This document shows, in pieces, positions 1 through 7,393 of a stretch of DNA of 64,000 nt. The first letter of the stretch is position 1. Every line of letters starts with the position of its first letter. Position numbers and translations under genes: made by a program. The notes under the pieces were generated by a model that was not told the origin of the DNA, did no database searches, and was given only the letters and a program-made list of their open reading frames with translations. Source of the DNA: JAHECW01 sp964641415 (GTDB taxonomy: Bacteria > Acidobacteriota > Thermoanaerobaculia > Thermoanaerobaculales > Sulfomarinibacteraceae); assembly GCA_964641415.1 (NCBI GenBank), contig CAZXMW010000009.1:24548-88547 (forward strand), written 5' to 3'.

Positions 1-125
1 TTGGTGCCGAAGCTGTTGACCGCCAGGATCCGGTCGAAGACGGTGGGGCCGAGGATGGAGCGGGTCAGGGTCAGCGCCATGCAGACCACGATGGCGGCGG
101 TGGCGGCGGCCAGGAAGCCGGTCAC
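1..125 (-). CDS. mrpF: Mrp/Mnh-type Na+/H+ antiporter subunit F, N-terminal fragment cut by the window edge
   Basis: Only the first 41 codons are present. The frame begins with GTG at 125 and reads a hydrophobic helix followed by GPTVFDRILAVNSFGT, which matches the GPT..DR..A.D..G signature near the start of MrpF/PhaF subunits. MrpF is a small membrane subunit of the multi-subunit cation/proton antiporter. The GTG start overlaps the TGA of the upstream mrpE gene (GTGA), so the two are translationally coupled, as is usual in mrp operons. The rest of the gene and any further subunits (G, A/B, C, D) lie to the left of the window. Confidence 0.8.
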   Translation of the reverse strand, partial: MTGFLAAATAAIVVCMALTLTRSILGPTVFDRILAVNSFGT

Positions 126-604
126 CGCGGCGCTCCTTCGAGCCTGGCAACCTGACGGTCCATCTCGCCCTCGAGGAGGCCGTCGGCAACCTCCTCGGCG
201 ATGGTGTGGACCGTGATCTTCGTGCCGTCAACTTTGATCGAGACCGTGCCGGGTGTCAGGGTGATCGAGTTGGCGTAGAGCACCCGGCCGAGGTCGCTGT
301 GCTGCGACGCGGGCGCCTCGAAGAGGCGCGGGCTGACGTTCGGCCGGCGGGGGCTGAGGATGCGCCGCGCGACGTCGAAGTTGGCCTTGACGACCTCCTT
401 GGCGATCCACGGCAGGTAGCGGGGCAGCCGGGGCAGCAGGTGGATCGGCAGGGCTTCGCCGTCGACGATCCCCATCCGGCGGGCGAGACCGACCACGAGC
501 AGGCAGCTCGCAACCCCGAAACCGGTGATGAGGACGGTGTAGTGACCGGAGTTGAGGAGCCAGACGGCGAGCAGCAGCAGGAAGAGGGCGACAGTGTGCT
601 TCAT
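122..604 (-). CDS. mrpE: Mrp/Mnh-type Na+/H+ antiporter subunit E
   Basis: A 160-residue protein with two hydrophobic segments near residues 3-20 and 25-42, then a soluble part containing YLPWIAKEVVKANFDVARRIL and LYANSITLTPGT. The P.L..W...E...AN..VA..I pattern and the NSITLTPGT motif are hallmarks of MrpE/MnhE, an accessory subunit of the membrane cation/proton antiporter involved in sodium and alkaline tolerance. Length matches the family. The ATG at 604 is preceded by an AGGGGG ribosome-binding sequence about 8 bases away. It overlaps mrpF by four bases and is probably the first gene of the operon, because 605-898 upstream holds no convincing gene. Confidence 0.9.
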   Translation of the reverse strand: MKHTVALFLLLLAVWLLNSGHYTVLITGFGVASCLLVVGLARRMGIVDGEALPIHLLPRLPRYLPWIAKEVVKANFDVARRILSPRRPNVSPRLFEAPASQHSDLGRVLYANSITLTPGTVSIKVDGTKITVHTIAEEVADGLLEGEMDRQVARLEGAPR

Positions 605-767
605 GGTCCGCCCCCTGTTCGCAGGGAACTCAGGCGCGGGCCCTTCGGGACACCCCTCGGAGCTCGGTCAGCCGGCCCCCCCCAGGTCGAGCTGATCGCG
701 CCAGCCACCACGCACCCACCTCCTGACGGCGGCCGCGGCGAGCGCCTCGGCCTCGACGTGCCGCGCC

Positions 768-796
768 AGAGTACACGATTTCTCCAACCGTGAAAA
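768..796 (-). promoter_or_regulatory. Candidate sigma70-like promoter for mrpE
   Basis: On the minus strand TTTTCA (796-791) is followed after exactly 17 bases by TACTCT (773-768), leaving a leader of about 160 bases to mrpE. The match to consensus is only moderate, and the GC-rich host may not use E. coli-like promoters. It is the best candidate in the otherwise gene-free 605-898 interval. Confidence 0.25.
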
Positions 797-898
797 GACG
801 CAGCAGGAGCTTGGCAGTTGGTGCTCCGTCTTTGGTGGTCGGCGCCCTGAGCGATGGCAGATCGGCGTCCGGATCCTCCGACTCCATTCGGCCGTGAC

Positions 899-3313
899 TC
901 ATGGCCTCGTGCCTCGAGGCGTTGGCGTTGGAGGCCATCGGACTGACTCCCGAACCGGCGAGCCGTGCTCGGTGCGTTCGATGATCTCGTCCTGGAGGTC
1001 GGGCGCGATGTCGCAGAAATAGTCCGAGTAGCCGGCAACCCTGACGATGAGGTCGCGGTGGCTTTCGGGGTCGGCCTGGGCCGCGCGCAGGATGTCGGCG
1101 GAGACCACGTTGAACTGGACGTGGTGACCGCCCATGGAAAAGTACCCGCGCACCAGGGCGGCGAGCAGATCGATGCCACTTTCGCCCTCGAGCAGCTGCG
1201 GCGTGAACTTCTGGTTGAGCAGGGTGCCGCCGGTGCGCAGATGGTCCATCTTGCCGGCCGACCGGAGCACCGCCGTCGGGCCACGCCGGTCCGCGCCCTG
1301 AACCGGCGAGATGCCCTCCGACAGCGGCTGTCCGGCGCGGCGGCCGTCGGGCAGGGCGCCGATCACCGAGCCGAAGTAGACGTGGCAGGTGGTCGGCAGC
1401 ATGTCGATGTGGTACCGGCCGCCGCGCAGGTTGCGGCGTCCTTCCACCGCGTCGAAAAAGACCTCGAAGCAGCGCCGCATGATGTCGTCGGCCCGGTCGT
1501 CGTCGTTGCCGTACTTCGGCGTCCGGTCGAGCAACCTCCGGCGAAGGCCCTCGTCGCCCTCGAAGTCGGCGTTCAGCGCGGCGATGAGCTCCGCGACGGT
1601 CAATCTCCGGTCGTCGAACACATGGTGCTTGACCGCCGACAGGCTGTCGGTCAGCGAGCCGATCCCGACGCCCTGGATGTAGCTGGTGTTGTAGCGGGCG
1701 CCGCCGGCGTTGTAGTCGCGGCCGGCGGCGATGCAGTCGGCGATGACCAGGGACAGGAACGGCGCCGGCAGCTGCTCGGCGTACGCCCGCTCCCAGACCG
1801 CATTGCCCCGGACTTTGACGTCGACGAAGTGCTCGACCTGGGCCCGCCAGGCGCCGAACAGCTGGTCGAAGCTCTCGAGGCCGGCCGGGTTCCCGGTTCT
1901 CGGCCCGAGCTGTGTGCCGGTTTGCGGGTCGACTCCGTCGTGCAGGACAAGCTCGAGCAGCTTGGGCAGGTTGAAGTAGCCGGTCAGGATGTAGGCCTCC
2001 TTACCGAAGGCGCCGGCCTCGACGCAGCCGCTGGTGCCGCCCTCGCGTGCATCCTCGATCGTCTTGCCCTGGCGGACGAGCTCGGCGATCACGGCGTCGG
2101 CGTTGAACACCGAGGGGAAACCGTAGCCCTTGCGGATGACCTCGAGGCCGGCACGCAGGAACCGGTCGGGCGTTCGGGCCGAGATCTGGAGGTTGTTGGA
2201 CGGCTGCAGCAGGTGCAGCTCGTCGATCACCTCGAGCAGCAGGTACGACACCTCGTTGACTCCGCTCTCGCCCGAACGGGTCAGGCCGCCGAGGTTGATG
2301 TTGGCGAAGTCGGTGTAGGTGCCGCTCTCCGCGGCGGTGACCCCGACCTTGGGCGGCGCCAGGTGGTTGTTGAACTTGACGAAGAAACATCCGAGCAGCT
2401 CCTTGGCCCGGTCACGGGTCAGCGAGCCGTCGGCCAGCCCGCGCTCGTAGAACGGCAGCAGGTGCTGGTCCAGGTGACCGGGGTTGAAGGAATCCCAGCC
2501 GTTGAGCTCGGTGATGACTCCGAGGTGGACGAACCAGTAGGCCTGAAGGGCCTCGTGGAAGTCGCGCGGCGGATGGGCCGGAACCCGGTCGCAGACCTCG
2601 GCGATCCGCTCGAGCTCGGCGCGGCGGGCGGGTTTCGACTCGTCGCAGGCGAGCTCGCGAGCGCGCGCGGCGTGGCGTTGGGCGAACACCACGGCGGCAT
2701 CGGCCGCGATCGCCATGGCCTCGAGCTGGACCCGTCGGGCGCGGGTGTCCGGGTCGTCGGCATCACCGAGCGCGGCCGCAGCGGTCGCGATGTCACGCTT
2801 GAGTTCGATCATCCCCGTGCGGTAGATCGTGCCGTCGGCCACCGTGTGGCCCGGCGCCCGCTGCTCCATGAACTCGGTGAAGATCCCGGCGGCGTAGGCG
2901 TCGTGCCATTCCGGCGGCAGCTTCTCGAGCGAGCGTTCGCGCAGGGTTCGGCCCCGCCAGTACGGGATGACCTCGTCGGCGTAGCGCTCGATGTCGGCCG
3001 GGGCGACGCGGTACGAGGTCAGTGGTCGCGAGCTCAGAATCTCGAGATCGTCGACGCTGTGGCAGGTGATCTCCGGGTAGGTCGGCGTCGCTTTGGGCGC
3101 CGGCCCGCGCTCGCCGATGATGAGCTCGAAGTCACTAATACACAGCGTCTTGCGCGAACACAGATCATGAAAGGCGCGGCCCCGAAGCACCGGCGTCGGC
3201 CACCGGTTCTCGTTGGCTCGGCAAAAGTCGGTGAGCAGCAGCGCGCGCTCGACGGAGATCGACGGTTCGGCTTCCAGGCTGCGCCGGCGCAGCTCGGCGA
3301 TCCGCTCGTTCAT
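899..3313 (-). CDS. hypD: Glycyl radical enzyme, trans-4-hydroxy-L-proline dehydratase type
   Basis: This 804-residue protein has both signatures of a glycyl radical enzyme: the thiyl-radical cysteine in GGTSGCVEAG (Cys430, Glu432) and the radical glycine in RVAGYSD (Gly761). It follows the known hydroxyproline dehydratase HypD along its whole length. With a constant offset of four, every HypD pocket residue I recall is present: Phe148, His156, Asp274, Ser330, Phe336, Cys430, Glu432, Tyr446, Thr641, Gly761. HypD removes water from trans-4-hydroxy-L-proline to give pyrroline-5-carboxylate, which proline reductase can turn into proline, so anaerobic metabolism is implied. About 20 extra residues follow the usual C-terminus. 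The ATG (3313) shares one base with the stop of its activase gene. Other dehydratases of the superfamily are less likely. Confidence 0.9.
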   Translation of the reverse strand: MNERIAELRRRSLEAEPSISVERALLLTDFCRANENRWPTPVLRGRAFHDLCSRKTLCISDFELIIGERGPAPKATPTYPEITCHSVDDLEILSSRPLTSYRVAPADIERYADEVIPYWRGRTLRERSLEKLPPEWHDAYAAGIFTEFMEQRAPGHTVADGTIYRTGMIELKRDIATAAAALGDADDPDTRARRVQLEAMAIAADAAVVFAQRHAARARELACDESKPARRAELERIAEVCDRVPAHPPRDFHEALQAYWFVHLGVITELNGWDSFNPGHLDQHLLPFYERGLADGSLTRDRAKELLGCFFVKFNNHLAPPKVGVTAAESGTYTDFANINLGGLTRSGESGVNEVSYLLLEVIDELHLLQPSNNLQISARTPDRFLRAGLEVIRKGYGFPSVFNADAVIAELVRQGKTIEDAREGGTSGCVEAGAFGKEAYILTGYFNLPKLLELVLHDGVDPQTGTQLGPRTGNPAGLESFDQLFGAWRAQVEHFVDVKVRGNAVWERAYAEQLPAPFLSLVIADCIAAGRDYNAGGARYNTSYIQGVGIGSLTDSLSAVKHHVFDDRRLTVAELIAALNADFEGDEGLRRRLLDRTPKYGNDDDRADDIMRRCFEVFFDAVEGRRNLRGGRYHIDMLPTTCHVYFGSVIGALPDGRRAGQPLSEGISPVQGADRRGPTAVLRSAGKMDHLRTGGTLLNQKFTPQLLEGESGIDLLAALVRGYFSMGGHHVQFNVVSADILRAAQADPESHRDLIVRVAGYSDYFCDIAPDLQDEIIERTEHGSPVRESVRWPPTPTPRGTRP

Positions 3314-4260
3314 CAGGCGCCTCCAGTGTGGACCTCGAGCCCGCGCGATCGCAGCCGCGCCACCGCGGCGAGAACCTCGTCATCGGTGGGCGAGCGCACC
3401 TCGACGTCCGGCGGCGGGTGCCCGAGACGACGGTGCTTGTCGGCGCCGGTCGCGTGGTACGGCAGCACGAAGACCGGATGGCGGCCGGCCAGCGACCTGA
3501 TGAGCTCGGCGGTCGCGTCGAGGTTGGCGTCATCGTCATTGAAGCCGGGGATCAGCGGCAGCCGGATCCAGATCTCGGCGCCGGACGCGCTCAGCTCGCG
3601 CAGATTGGCGACAATGAGCCGGTTGTCTCTGCCGGTGTGGCGGCGGTGAATCTCCGGATCCGTGTGCTTGAGGTCGTACAGCAGCACATCGGTCAGCGCC
3701 CCGATATCGCGGGCAACCCGCGTCGGGGCGAAACCGCTGGTGTCGACCGCGGTGTGCAAACCGAGCTCCCGACAGGCCTCGAGACATGCAGCGAGGAAGG
3801 TCGGGTGGCACAGGGGCTCGCCGCCCGAGAAGGTGACGCCACCGCCCGACGCCTCGAAGAACGGTCGGTCACGCTCGAGCTCGGCAACCAGCTCGGCAAC
3901 AACGCGGGGCTCGCCGATGAGCTCGCGGGCCTGGCCCGGGCAGACCGCGGCACACTCGCCGCAGCGGCGGCAGGTCCCGTCGTCCCAGTCCGGGCCGCGC
4001 GCCGCGCGGCCGTCTGCGGCCTCCGGACAGACCTCGGCGCAGGCGCCGCAGCCGACACAGCGGTGGCCGGTGATCGCCACCTCCGGCGCGCGGTCGAGGC
4101 CCTCGGGGTTGTGGCACCAGTCGCAGCACAACGGACAGCCCTTGAGAAAGACGGTGGTCCGAACGCCGGGACCGTCGTGCACCGAGCAGCGCTGGATGTT
4201 GAACACCGCCACACCGTGCGCGGCGGGACGGGATTCGGTGGTCGCCGGGTCGTCGCTCAT
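3313..4260 (-). CDS. hypE: Glycyl radical enzyme activating enzyme (radical SAM), partner of HypD
   Basis: A 315-residue radical SAM protein. It has the activase-type CX3CX2C site (Cys42, Cys46, Cys49 in GCPLCCDWC). An inserted ferredoxin domain with two further four-cysteine clusters follows (68/71/74/78 and 97/100/103/107). SGGEP and a YDLKH stretch also fit PflA-like activases. It would use SAM and an iron-sulfur cluster to put the radical on Gly761 of the adjacent dehydratase. I use the ATG at 4260; an upstream in-frame extension reads unlike the family. The gene follows the PLP dehydratase by 35 bases and shares one base with hypD, so all three look co-transcribed. Confidence 0.9.
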   Translation of the reverse strand: MSDDPATTESRPAAHGVAVFNIQRCSVHDGPGVRTTVFLKGCPLCCDWCHNPEGLDRAPEVAITGHRCVGCGACAEVCPEAADGRAARGPDWDDGTCRRCGECAAVCPGQARELIGEPRVVAELVAELERDRPFFEASGGGVTFSGGEPLCHPTFLAACLEACRELGLHTAVDTSGFAPTRVARDIGALTDVLLYDLKHTDPEIHRRHTGRDNRLIVANLRELSASGAEIWIRLPLIPGFNDDDANLDATAELIRSLAGRHPVFVLPYHATGADKHRRLGHPPPDVEVRSPTDDEVLAAVARLRSRGLEVHTGGA

Positions 4261-4294
4261 GTCTCGTCCGCGAATGTACACGACCGGCTGCAGC

Positions 4295-5242
4295 TCACCA
4301 CGGCAGCCGGTCGAGGTCGACGTTGCCGCCGGACAGGATGAGACCGACCGACCGGCCCGCAAAGTTCGTCGGGTGCGCCATCACCGCGGCCAGCGGCACC
4401 GCGGCCGAAGGCTCGACGACGAGCTTGGCGCGCTGCCAGAGCAGGCGCATGGCGCTGATGATTGCCTCGTCGTCGACCGTCAGCATTCCGGCGAGGCCAC
4501 CAGAGAGGATCCGGAAGGTCCGGTCGGACAGAGAGGTGAGCAGGCCGTCGGCGATGGTGTCGGGCCGCACCGACGGGGTGCGCCTCCCGTCGCGCAGCGA
4601 CCGGTACGCGTCGTCGGCGCCGGCCGGCTCGGCGCCCCAGACCTCGACACCGGTGGCCGCACCGGCGGCGGCAATGACCGTTCCGCTCGCGAGTCCGCCG
4701 CCGCCGACCGGGACCACGATCACCTCGAGCGCCGGAACCCGGTCGAGCAGCTCGAGGGCCGCCGTGCCCTGGCCGGCGACGACCCGAGAATCGTCGTACG
4801 GGTGGATGAAGACCGCCCCGGTTCGATCCCGGATGTCGGACAGGGTGCGTTCGCGAGCCTCCAGCGTCGGCTCGCACTCGGTGATCCGGGCGCCGTAACC
4901 GGCCACCGCTGCTTTCTTGACCGGCGGCGCCGACAACGGCATGACGATGTCGGCCGAAATCCCGCGAACCCCGGCCGCCCGAGCCAGGGCCGCAGCGTGG
5001 TTGCCCGACGAGTGCGTGCACACTCCGAGCGCCGCGTCGTCGTCGGACAGCGAGAACACGGCGTTGGCCGCGCCGCGGGCCTTGAACGCACCAACCTTTT
5101 GGAGCTGCTCGCACTTGAGGTGGAGCCGGCAGCCGGTCATTTCATCCAGGGTCGAGCAGGTCGCCACCGGGGTGCGGTGGACGTGGCCCGCGATGCGCTC
5201 GGCGGCGGCCAAGACGTCGTCGAAAGTCGGATCCTCGGCCAT
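4295..5242 (-). CDS. PLP-dependent threonine/serine dehydratase (fold type II)
   Basis: A 315-residue catabolic-type threonine ammonia-lyase or serine racemase/dehydratase. The PLP lysine is Lys54 in GAFKARGA; HSSGNHA and the phosphate-binding VGGGGLASG loop are present. It lacks the C-terminal regulatory ACT domain of biosynthetic IlvA. Members of this family deaminate threonine or serine, or act on 3-hydroxyaspartate; sequence alone does not settle which. It lies directly upstream of hypE-hypD on the same strand, suggesting amino-acid fermentation, although no direct link to hydroxyproline is known to me. The ATG at 5242 was chosen; an alternative start lies 11 codons upstream. No clear ribosome-binding site is visible. 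Confidence 0.85.
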   Translation of the reverse strand: MAEDPTFDDVLAAAERIAGHVHRTPVATCSTLDEMTGCRLHLKCEQLQKVGAFKARGAANAVFSLSDDDAALGVCTHSSGNHAAALARAAGVRGISADIVMPLSAPPVKKAAVAGYGARITECEPTLEARERTLSDIRDRTGAVFIHPYDDSRVVAGQGTAALELLDRVPALEVIVVPVGGGGLASGTVIAAAGAATGVEVWGAEPAGADDAYRSLRDGRRTPSVRPDTIADGLLTSLSDRTFRILSGGLAGMLTVDDEAIISAMRLLWQRAKLVVEPSAAVPLAAVMAHPTNFAGRSVGLILSGGNVDLDRLPW

Positions 5243-5302
5243 CGGAGCATGGTAGCAGCGTGCGCGGTCGAGCAACGGACCGCGAGCTCGCCTTCGCTCC
5301 CG

Positions 5303-5338
5303 TTTCGTGCCTGTCTGCCATGCCCTGCTCGCCGGAGG
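5303..5338 (+). repeat. 36-base intergenic repeat, copy 1
   Basis: This segment, starting TTTCGTGCCTGTCTGCCATG, recurs in opposite orientation at 16895-16930 with 35 of 36 bases identical. Both copies sit outside genes (between the GNAT and PLP dehydratase genes here). It is probably one member of a dispersed, non-coding repeat family of this genome. Confidence 0.75.
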
Positions 5339-5418
5339 GGTCCTTCGACTCGCTTTGCTCGCTCAGGAGCGCTGCCCGGGCGCCGGCGACCTTCCTGCCG
5401 GCCGGGGCGGCTGAAGCG

Positions 5419-5438
5419 GCACCGTTCGCTGCCGCTGC
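5419..5438 (+). repeat. 20-base intergenic repeat core, copy 1
   Basis: GCACCGTTCGCTGCCGCTGC occurs here and again at 22858-22877, each time a little downstream of a GCCGGGG-like stretch and outside any gene. Its compositional simplicity (GCTGCC units) makes chance similarity possible, but a 20-base exact match in two gene-free gaps suggests a second dispersed repeat. Confidence 0.5.
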
Positions 5439-5459
5439 CGCTGCCGCTCCTGCTGCCGG

Positions 5460-5993
5460 TCAGCCTGCTTGGTTCTCGAGCACCAGGATCGCCTGGTCCC
5501 TCCAGGCGCCGCGCTTCCAGTATCGACCGGGCACACGGCCGACCTCGAGGTACCCCGCTGCCGCCAGCATGCCCATGGATCGCTCGTTGCCGGCGATCAG
5601 GGTGGCGATGAGCATCCGCAGACCGAGCACCTCGAAGGCGTAGCGGGTCCGGACGCGGGCCGAGTCGGTACCGAGCCCGCGGCCCCACAGGTCGCGGCGG
5701 CCGATGACGCTGCCGGACACCGCGACCCGGCTCTGCCAGTCGATGGAGCGCAGCGACGAGAACCCGACGTGCTCGCCGTCGAGGCTTTCGACCGCGAAGT
5801 GAACGCTGCCGCGATCCGGCCGCTCGGCGGCGCGGAAGAACTCCTCTTCTGCGCCCCGGGTGAGCGGCCAGTCTCCGGTTTCGAGCCACGCGGTTACGGC
5901 GGGGTCGTTGAACCAGCGCAGCGCGTTGTCGAGGTGCGCCGCCCGATCGAGGGGAACCAGACGCACCATCTCGCCTTCCCAGCCGACCTTCAT
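5460..5993 (-). CDS. GNAT-family N-acetyltransferase (RimJ/RimL-like)
   Basis: A 177-residue single-domain protein. The order R-L-V-P-L at the N-terminus, GSVIGRRDLWGRGLGTDSAR (acetyl-CoA binding R..G.G..A region), ANE-like IAGNERSMGMLAAAGYLEVG and a final RYWKRGAWRD block is typical of acetyltransferases acting on amino groups of proteins or small molecules. The substrate cannot be read from sequence. The ATG at 5993 shares one base with the stop of the SAM hydrolase gene (TGATG), so the two are translationally coupled and form a two-gene unit. The 217 bases after it are gene-free and hold two repeats. Confidence 0.85.
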   Translation of the reverse strand: MKVGWEGEMVRLVPLDRAAHLDNALRWFNDPAVTAWLETGDWPLTRGAEEEFFRAAERPDRGSVHFAVESLDGEHVGFSSLRSIDWQSRVAVSGSVIGRRDLWGRGLGTDSARVRTRYAFEVLGLRMLIATLIAGNERSMGMLAAAGYLEVGRVPGRYWKRGAWRDQAILVLENQAG

Positions 5994-6775
5994 CAATCGT
6001 CGTCTCCGTCGCCGTGTCGGATCCGCACCGCGCTGCCCCGGCCCAGACCTGTCGCGCGGGCCGCCGACCCGCCGTTGACCGCGAGCTCGAGCAGTCCGGA
6101 GGAGCCCTCGAGCATGATCACCTCGTCGGCCTTGCCGTCTCCGTAGGTCTGAACCCGGCGCGCCTGCTGCTCGACCGACCAGGCCGCCGTCGCCTCCGCG
6201 TCGACCGCCGTGGCGGGCAGGTTGGTGATCAGGTTTCCGAAGCGGTCCACCGACAGTACCGTCGCGGTGTAGCCGAGGGTCTGCGGCTCCGGATCGGGCA
6301 GCGGACAGGCGACCAGGAGATCCGGATCGACCTCGGCGCCGAGCTCGGTCAGGTCCGCCCCCGAGGCGAGGTGAGCGGCAGCCGGAGCGAAGAAGTCCCG
6401 ACCGTGGAAGGTCCGCGACGGACGCTCGAGATCCATGGCCTGCCAGTCGATCTCGACGGCTCTCGACGCCGGTCCGAGGGAGGCGGCGATCCCGTTGTCG
6501 GGCGCCACCAGGCAGCGCTTGCCGAGCTCGAGCGCCAACGCCCGCCGACCGGTCCCGACGCCGGGGTCGACAATGGCCATGACCACGCATCCTGCGGGCA
6601 AAAACGGCCAGGCGCAGCGCAGCTGGAACGAGGCCGCCCAGATGTCCCCGGGCGGAACCAGGTGACCGAGGTCGATCTTCGAGACCCCGGGAGCGTGCTT
6701 CTCGAGCACCGCATGGAGCACCCCGACGTAGTGGTCGGACAGGCCGAAGTCGGTCAGCAGTGCGATCGGACGCAT
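5993..6775 (-). CDS. SAM hydrolase / SAM hydroxide adenosyltransferase (DUF62 family)
   Basis: A 260-residue protein of the fluorinase-like family. Visible motifs in order are LLTDFGLSDHYVG at the N-terminus, DPGVG, APDNG, GRDFFAPAAAHLA and DRFGNLITN. Non-halogenating members split S-adenosylmethionine with water into adenosine and methionine; their Asp-Arg-His residues are consistent with the DPGVG and GRDFF regions here. The long insert of chlorinating and fluorinating enzymes is not evident. The start at 6775 is the first codon of a perfect family N-terminus (MRPIALLTDFG). Frames continuing upstream through the repeat tract are artefacts of a repeat free of stop codons. Confidence 0.85.
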   Translation of the reverse strand: MRPIALLTDFGLSDHYVGVLHAVLEKHAPGVSKIDLGHLVPPGDIWAASFQLRCAWPFLPAGCVVMAIVDPGVGTGRRALALELGKRCLVAPDNGIAASLGPASRAVEIDWQAMDLERPSRTFHGRDFFAPAAAHLASGADLTELGAEVDPDLLVACPLPDPEPQTLGYTATVLSVDRFGNLITNLPATAVDAEATAAWSVEQQARRVQTYGDGKADEVIMLEGSSGLLELAVNGGSAARATGLGRGSAVRIRHGDGDDD

Positions 6776-6841
6776 CGAGAGAGGGTACCACAAAGCCCGG
6801 TGAGAGAGGGAGTTCGGTGGCGGTCTCGGGGTGGTGTCCGG

Positions 6842-7186
6842 AATCCGTATCCGTTCCCGTATCCGTATCCGTATCCGTATCCGTTCCCGTATCCGTATCC
6901 GTATCCGTATCCGTTCCCGTATCCGTATCCGTATCCGCTTCCGTTCCCGTATCCGTATCCGTATCCGTATCNNNNNNNNNNNNNNNNNNNNNNNNNNNNN
7001 NNNNNNNNNNNNNNNNNNNNNNNNNNNNNNNNNNNNNNNNNNNNNNNNNNNNNNNNNNNNNNNNNNNNNNNGTATCCGCTTCCGTTCCCGTATCCGTATC
7101 CGTATCCGTATCCGTATCCGTATCCGTTCCCGTATCCGTATCCGTATCCGTTCCCGTATCCGTGCCCGCATCCGGTTCCGTTTCCG
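6842..7186 (+). repeat. Hexanucleotide tandem repeat (ATCCGT units with TTCCCG variants), interrupted by assembly gap
   Basis: The tract is built of GTATCC hexamers with regularly interspersed GTTCCC variants, so higher-order units of 3-5 hexamers are visible (for example GTATCC x3 then GTTCCC). The right end decays into GTGCCC, GCATCC, GGTTCC. The length is a multiple of three and has no stop in any frame. All six frames therefore read as dipeptide repeats such as YP/FP, SV/PV, RI, TD or GY, and spurious long proteins appear. It lies between divergent SAM hydrolase and aldehyde dehydrogenase genes. The true copy number is unknown because of the gap. Confidence 0.95.
6972..7071. other. Assembly gap of 100 N
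   Basis: Exactly 100 unresolved bases inside the hexanucleotide repeat. The round number suggests a scaffolding placeholder rather than a measured length. The repeat on both sides is in the same orientation, so the simplest reading is a collapsed or unspanned continuation of the same repeat. Confidence 0.98.
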
Positions 7187-7255
7187 GCTCCGCCTTGCCA
7201 CGGCGGCGCCGGTTCGCGCCCACAGTCCACCGCGACCAGGCTCGGCGATCGCCAC

Positions 7256-7309
7256 TTCCGCAGTTGCGGAAACGCGAGACCGAACTCGACGAAACGCACA
7301 ACTGCGGAA
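7256..7309. promoter_or_regulatory. Palindromic TTCCGCA/TGCGGAA sites upstream of aldehyde dehydrogenase
   Basis: TTCCGCAGTTGCGGAA (7256-7271) is a perfect 7-base palindrome with a 2-base centre. An 11-base copy of its half, CAACTGCGGAA, follows at 7299-7309 and is the exact inverted match of TTCCGCAGTTG. Their position 85-140 bases before the aldehyde dehydrogenase start is typical of an operator pair. No regulator is encoded next to it. Confidence 0.4.
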
Positions 7310-7393
7310 ATGGCACGTCCGGCGGGAACGCACCGATTCCGGCCCGGGCCCGGGCCGCGGCTCGCTGCTACCATGTTCGACGGAGGTCTCCCC

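Noticed and set aside
122..938. A 102-codon minus-strand frame upstream of mrpE (630-938)
   Set aside because: It overlaps the hypD end, has no ribosome-binding site and its composition is arginine-rich frame noise.
965..3649. A very long open frame on the plus strand opposite hypD
   Set aside because: It is the mirror of a GC-rich coding strand; its translation has biased composition (V, G, R, D) and no family match, while the minus strand encodes a complete HypD. Similar antisense frames at 10257-12470, 18140-20773, 22965-24833 and 25199-26731 were set aside for the same reason.
6842..7186. CRISPR array
   Set aside because: The unit is a 6-base tandem repeat without spacers, and there are no cas genes in the window. 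No other spaced direct repeats were seen.
6014..7393. Frames running through the hexanucleotide repeat and fusing to the aldehyde dehydrogenase or SAM hydrolase
   Set aside because: The repeat has no stop in any frame, so the fusions are automatic. Both enzymes have normal family N-termini beyond the repeat, and the aldehyde dehydrogenase start has a clear ribosome-binding site.
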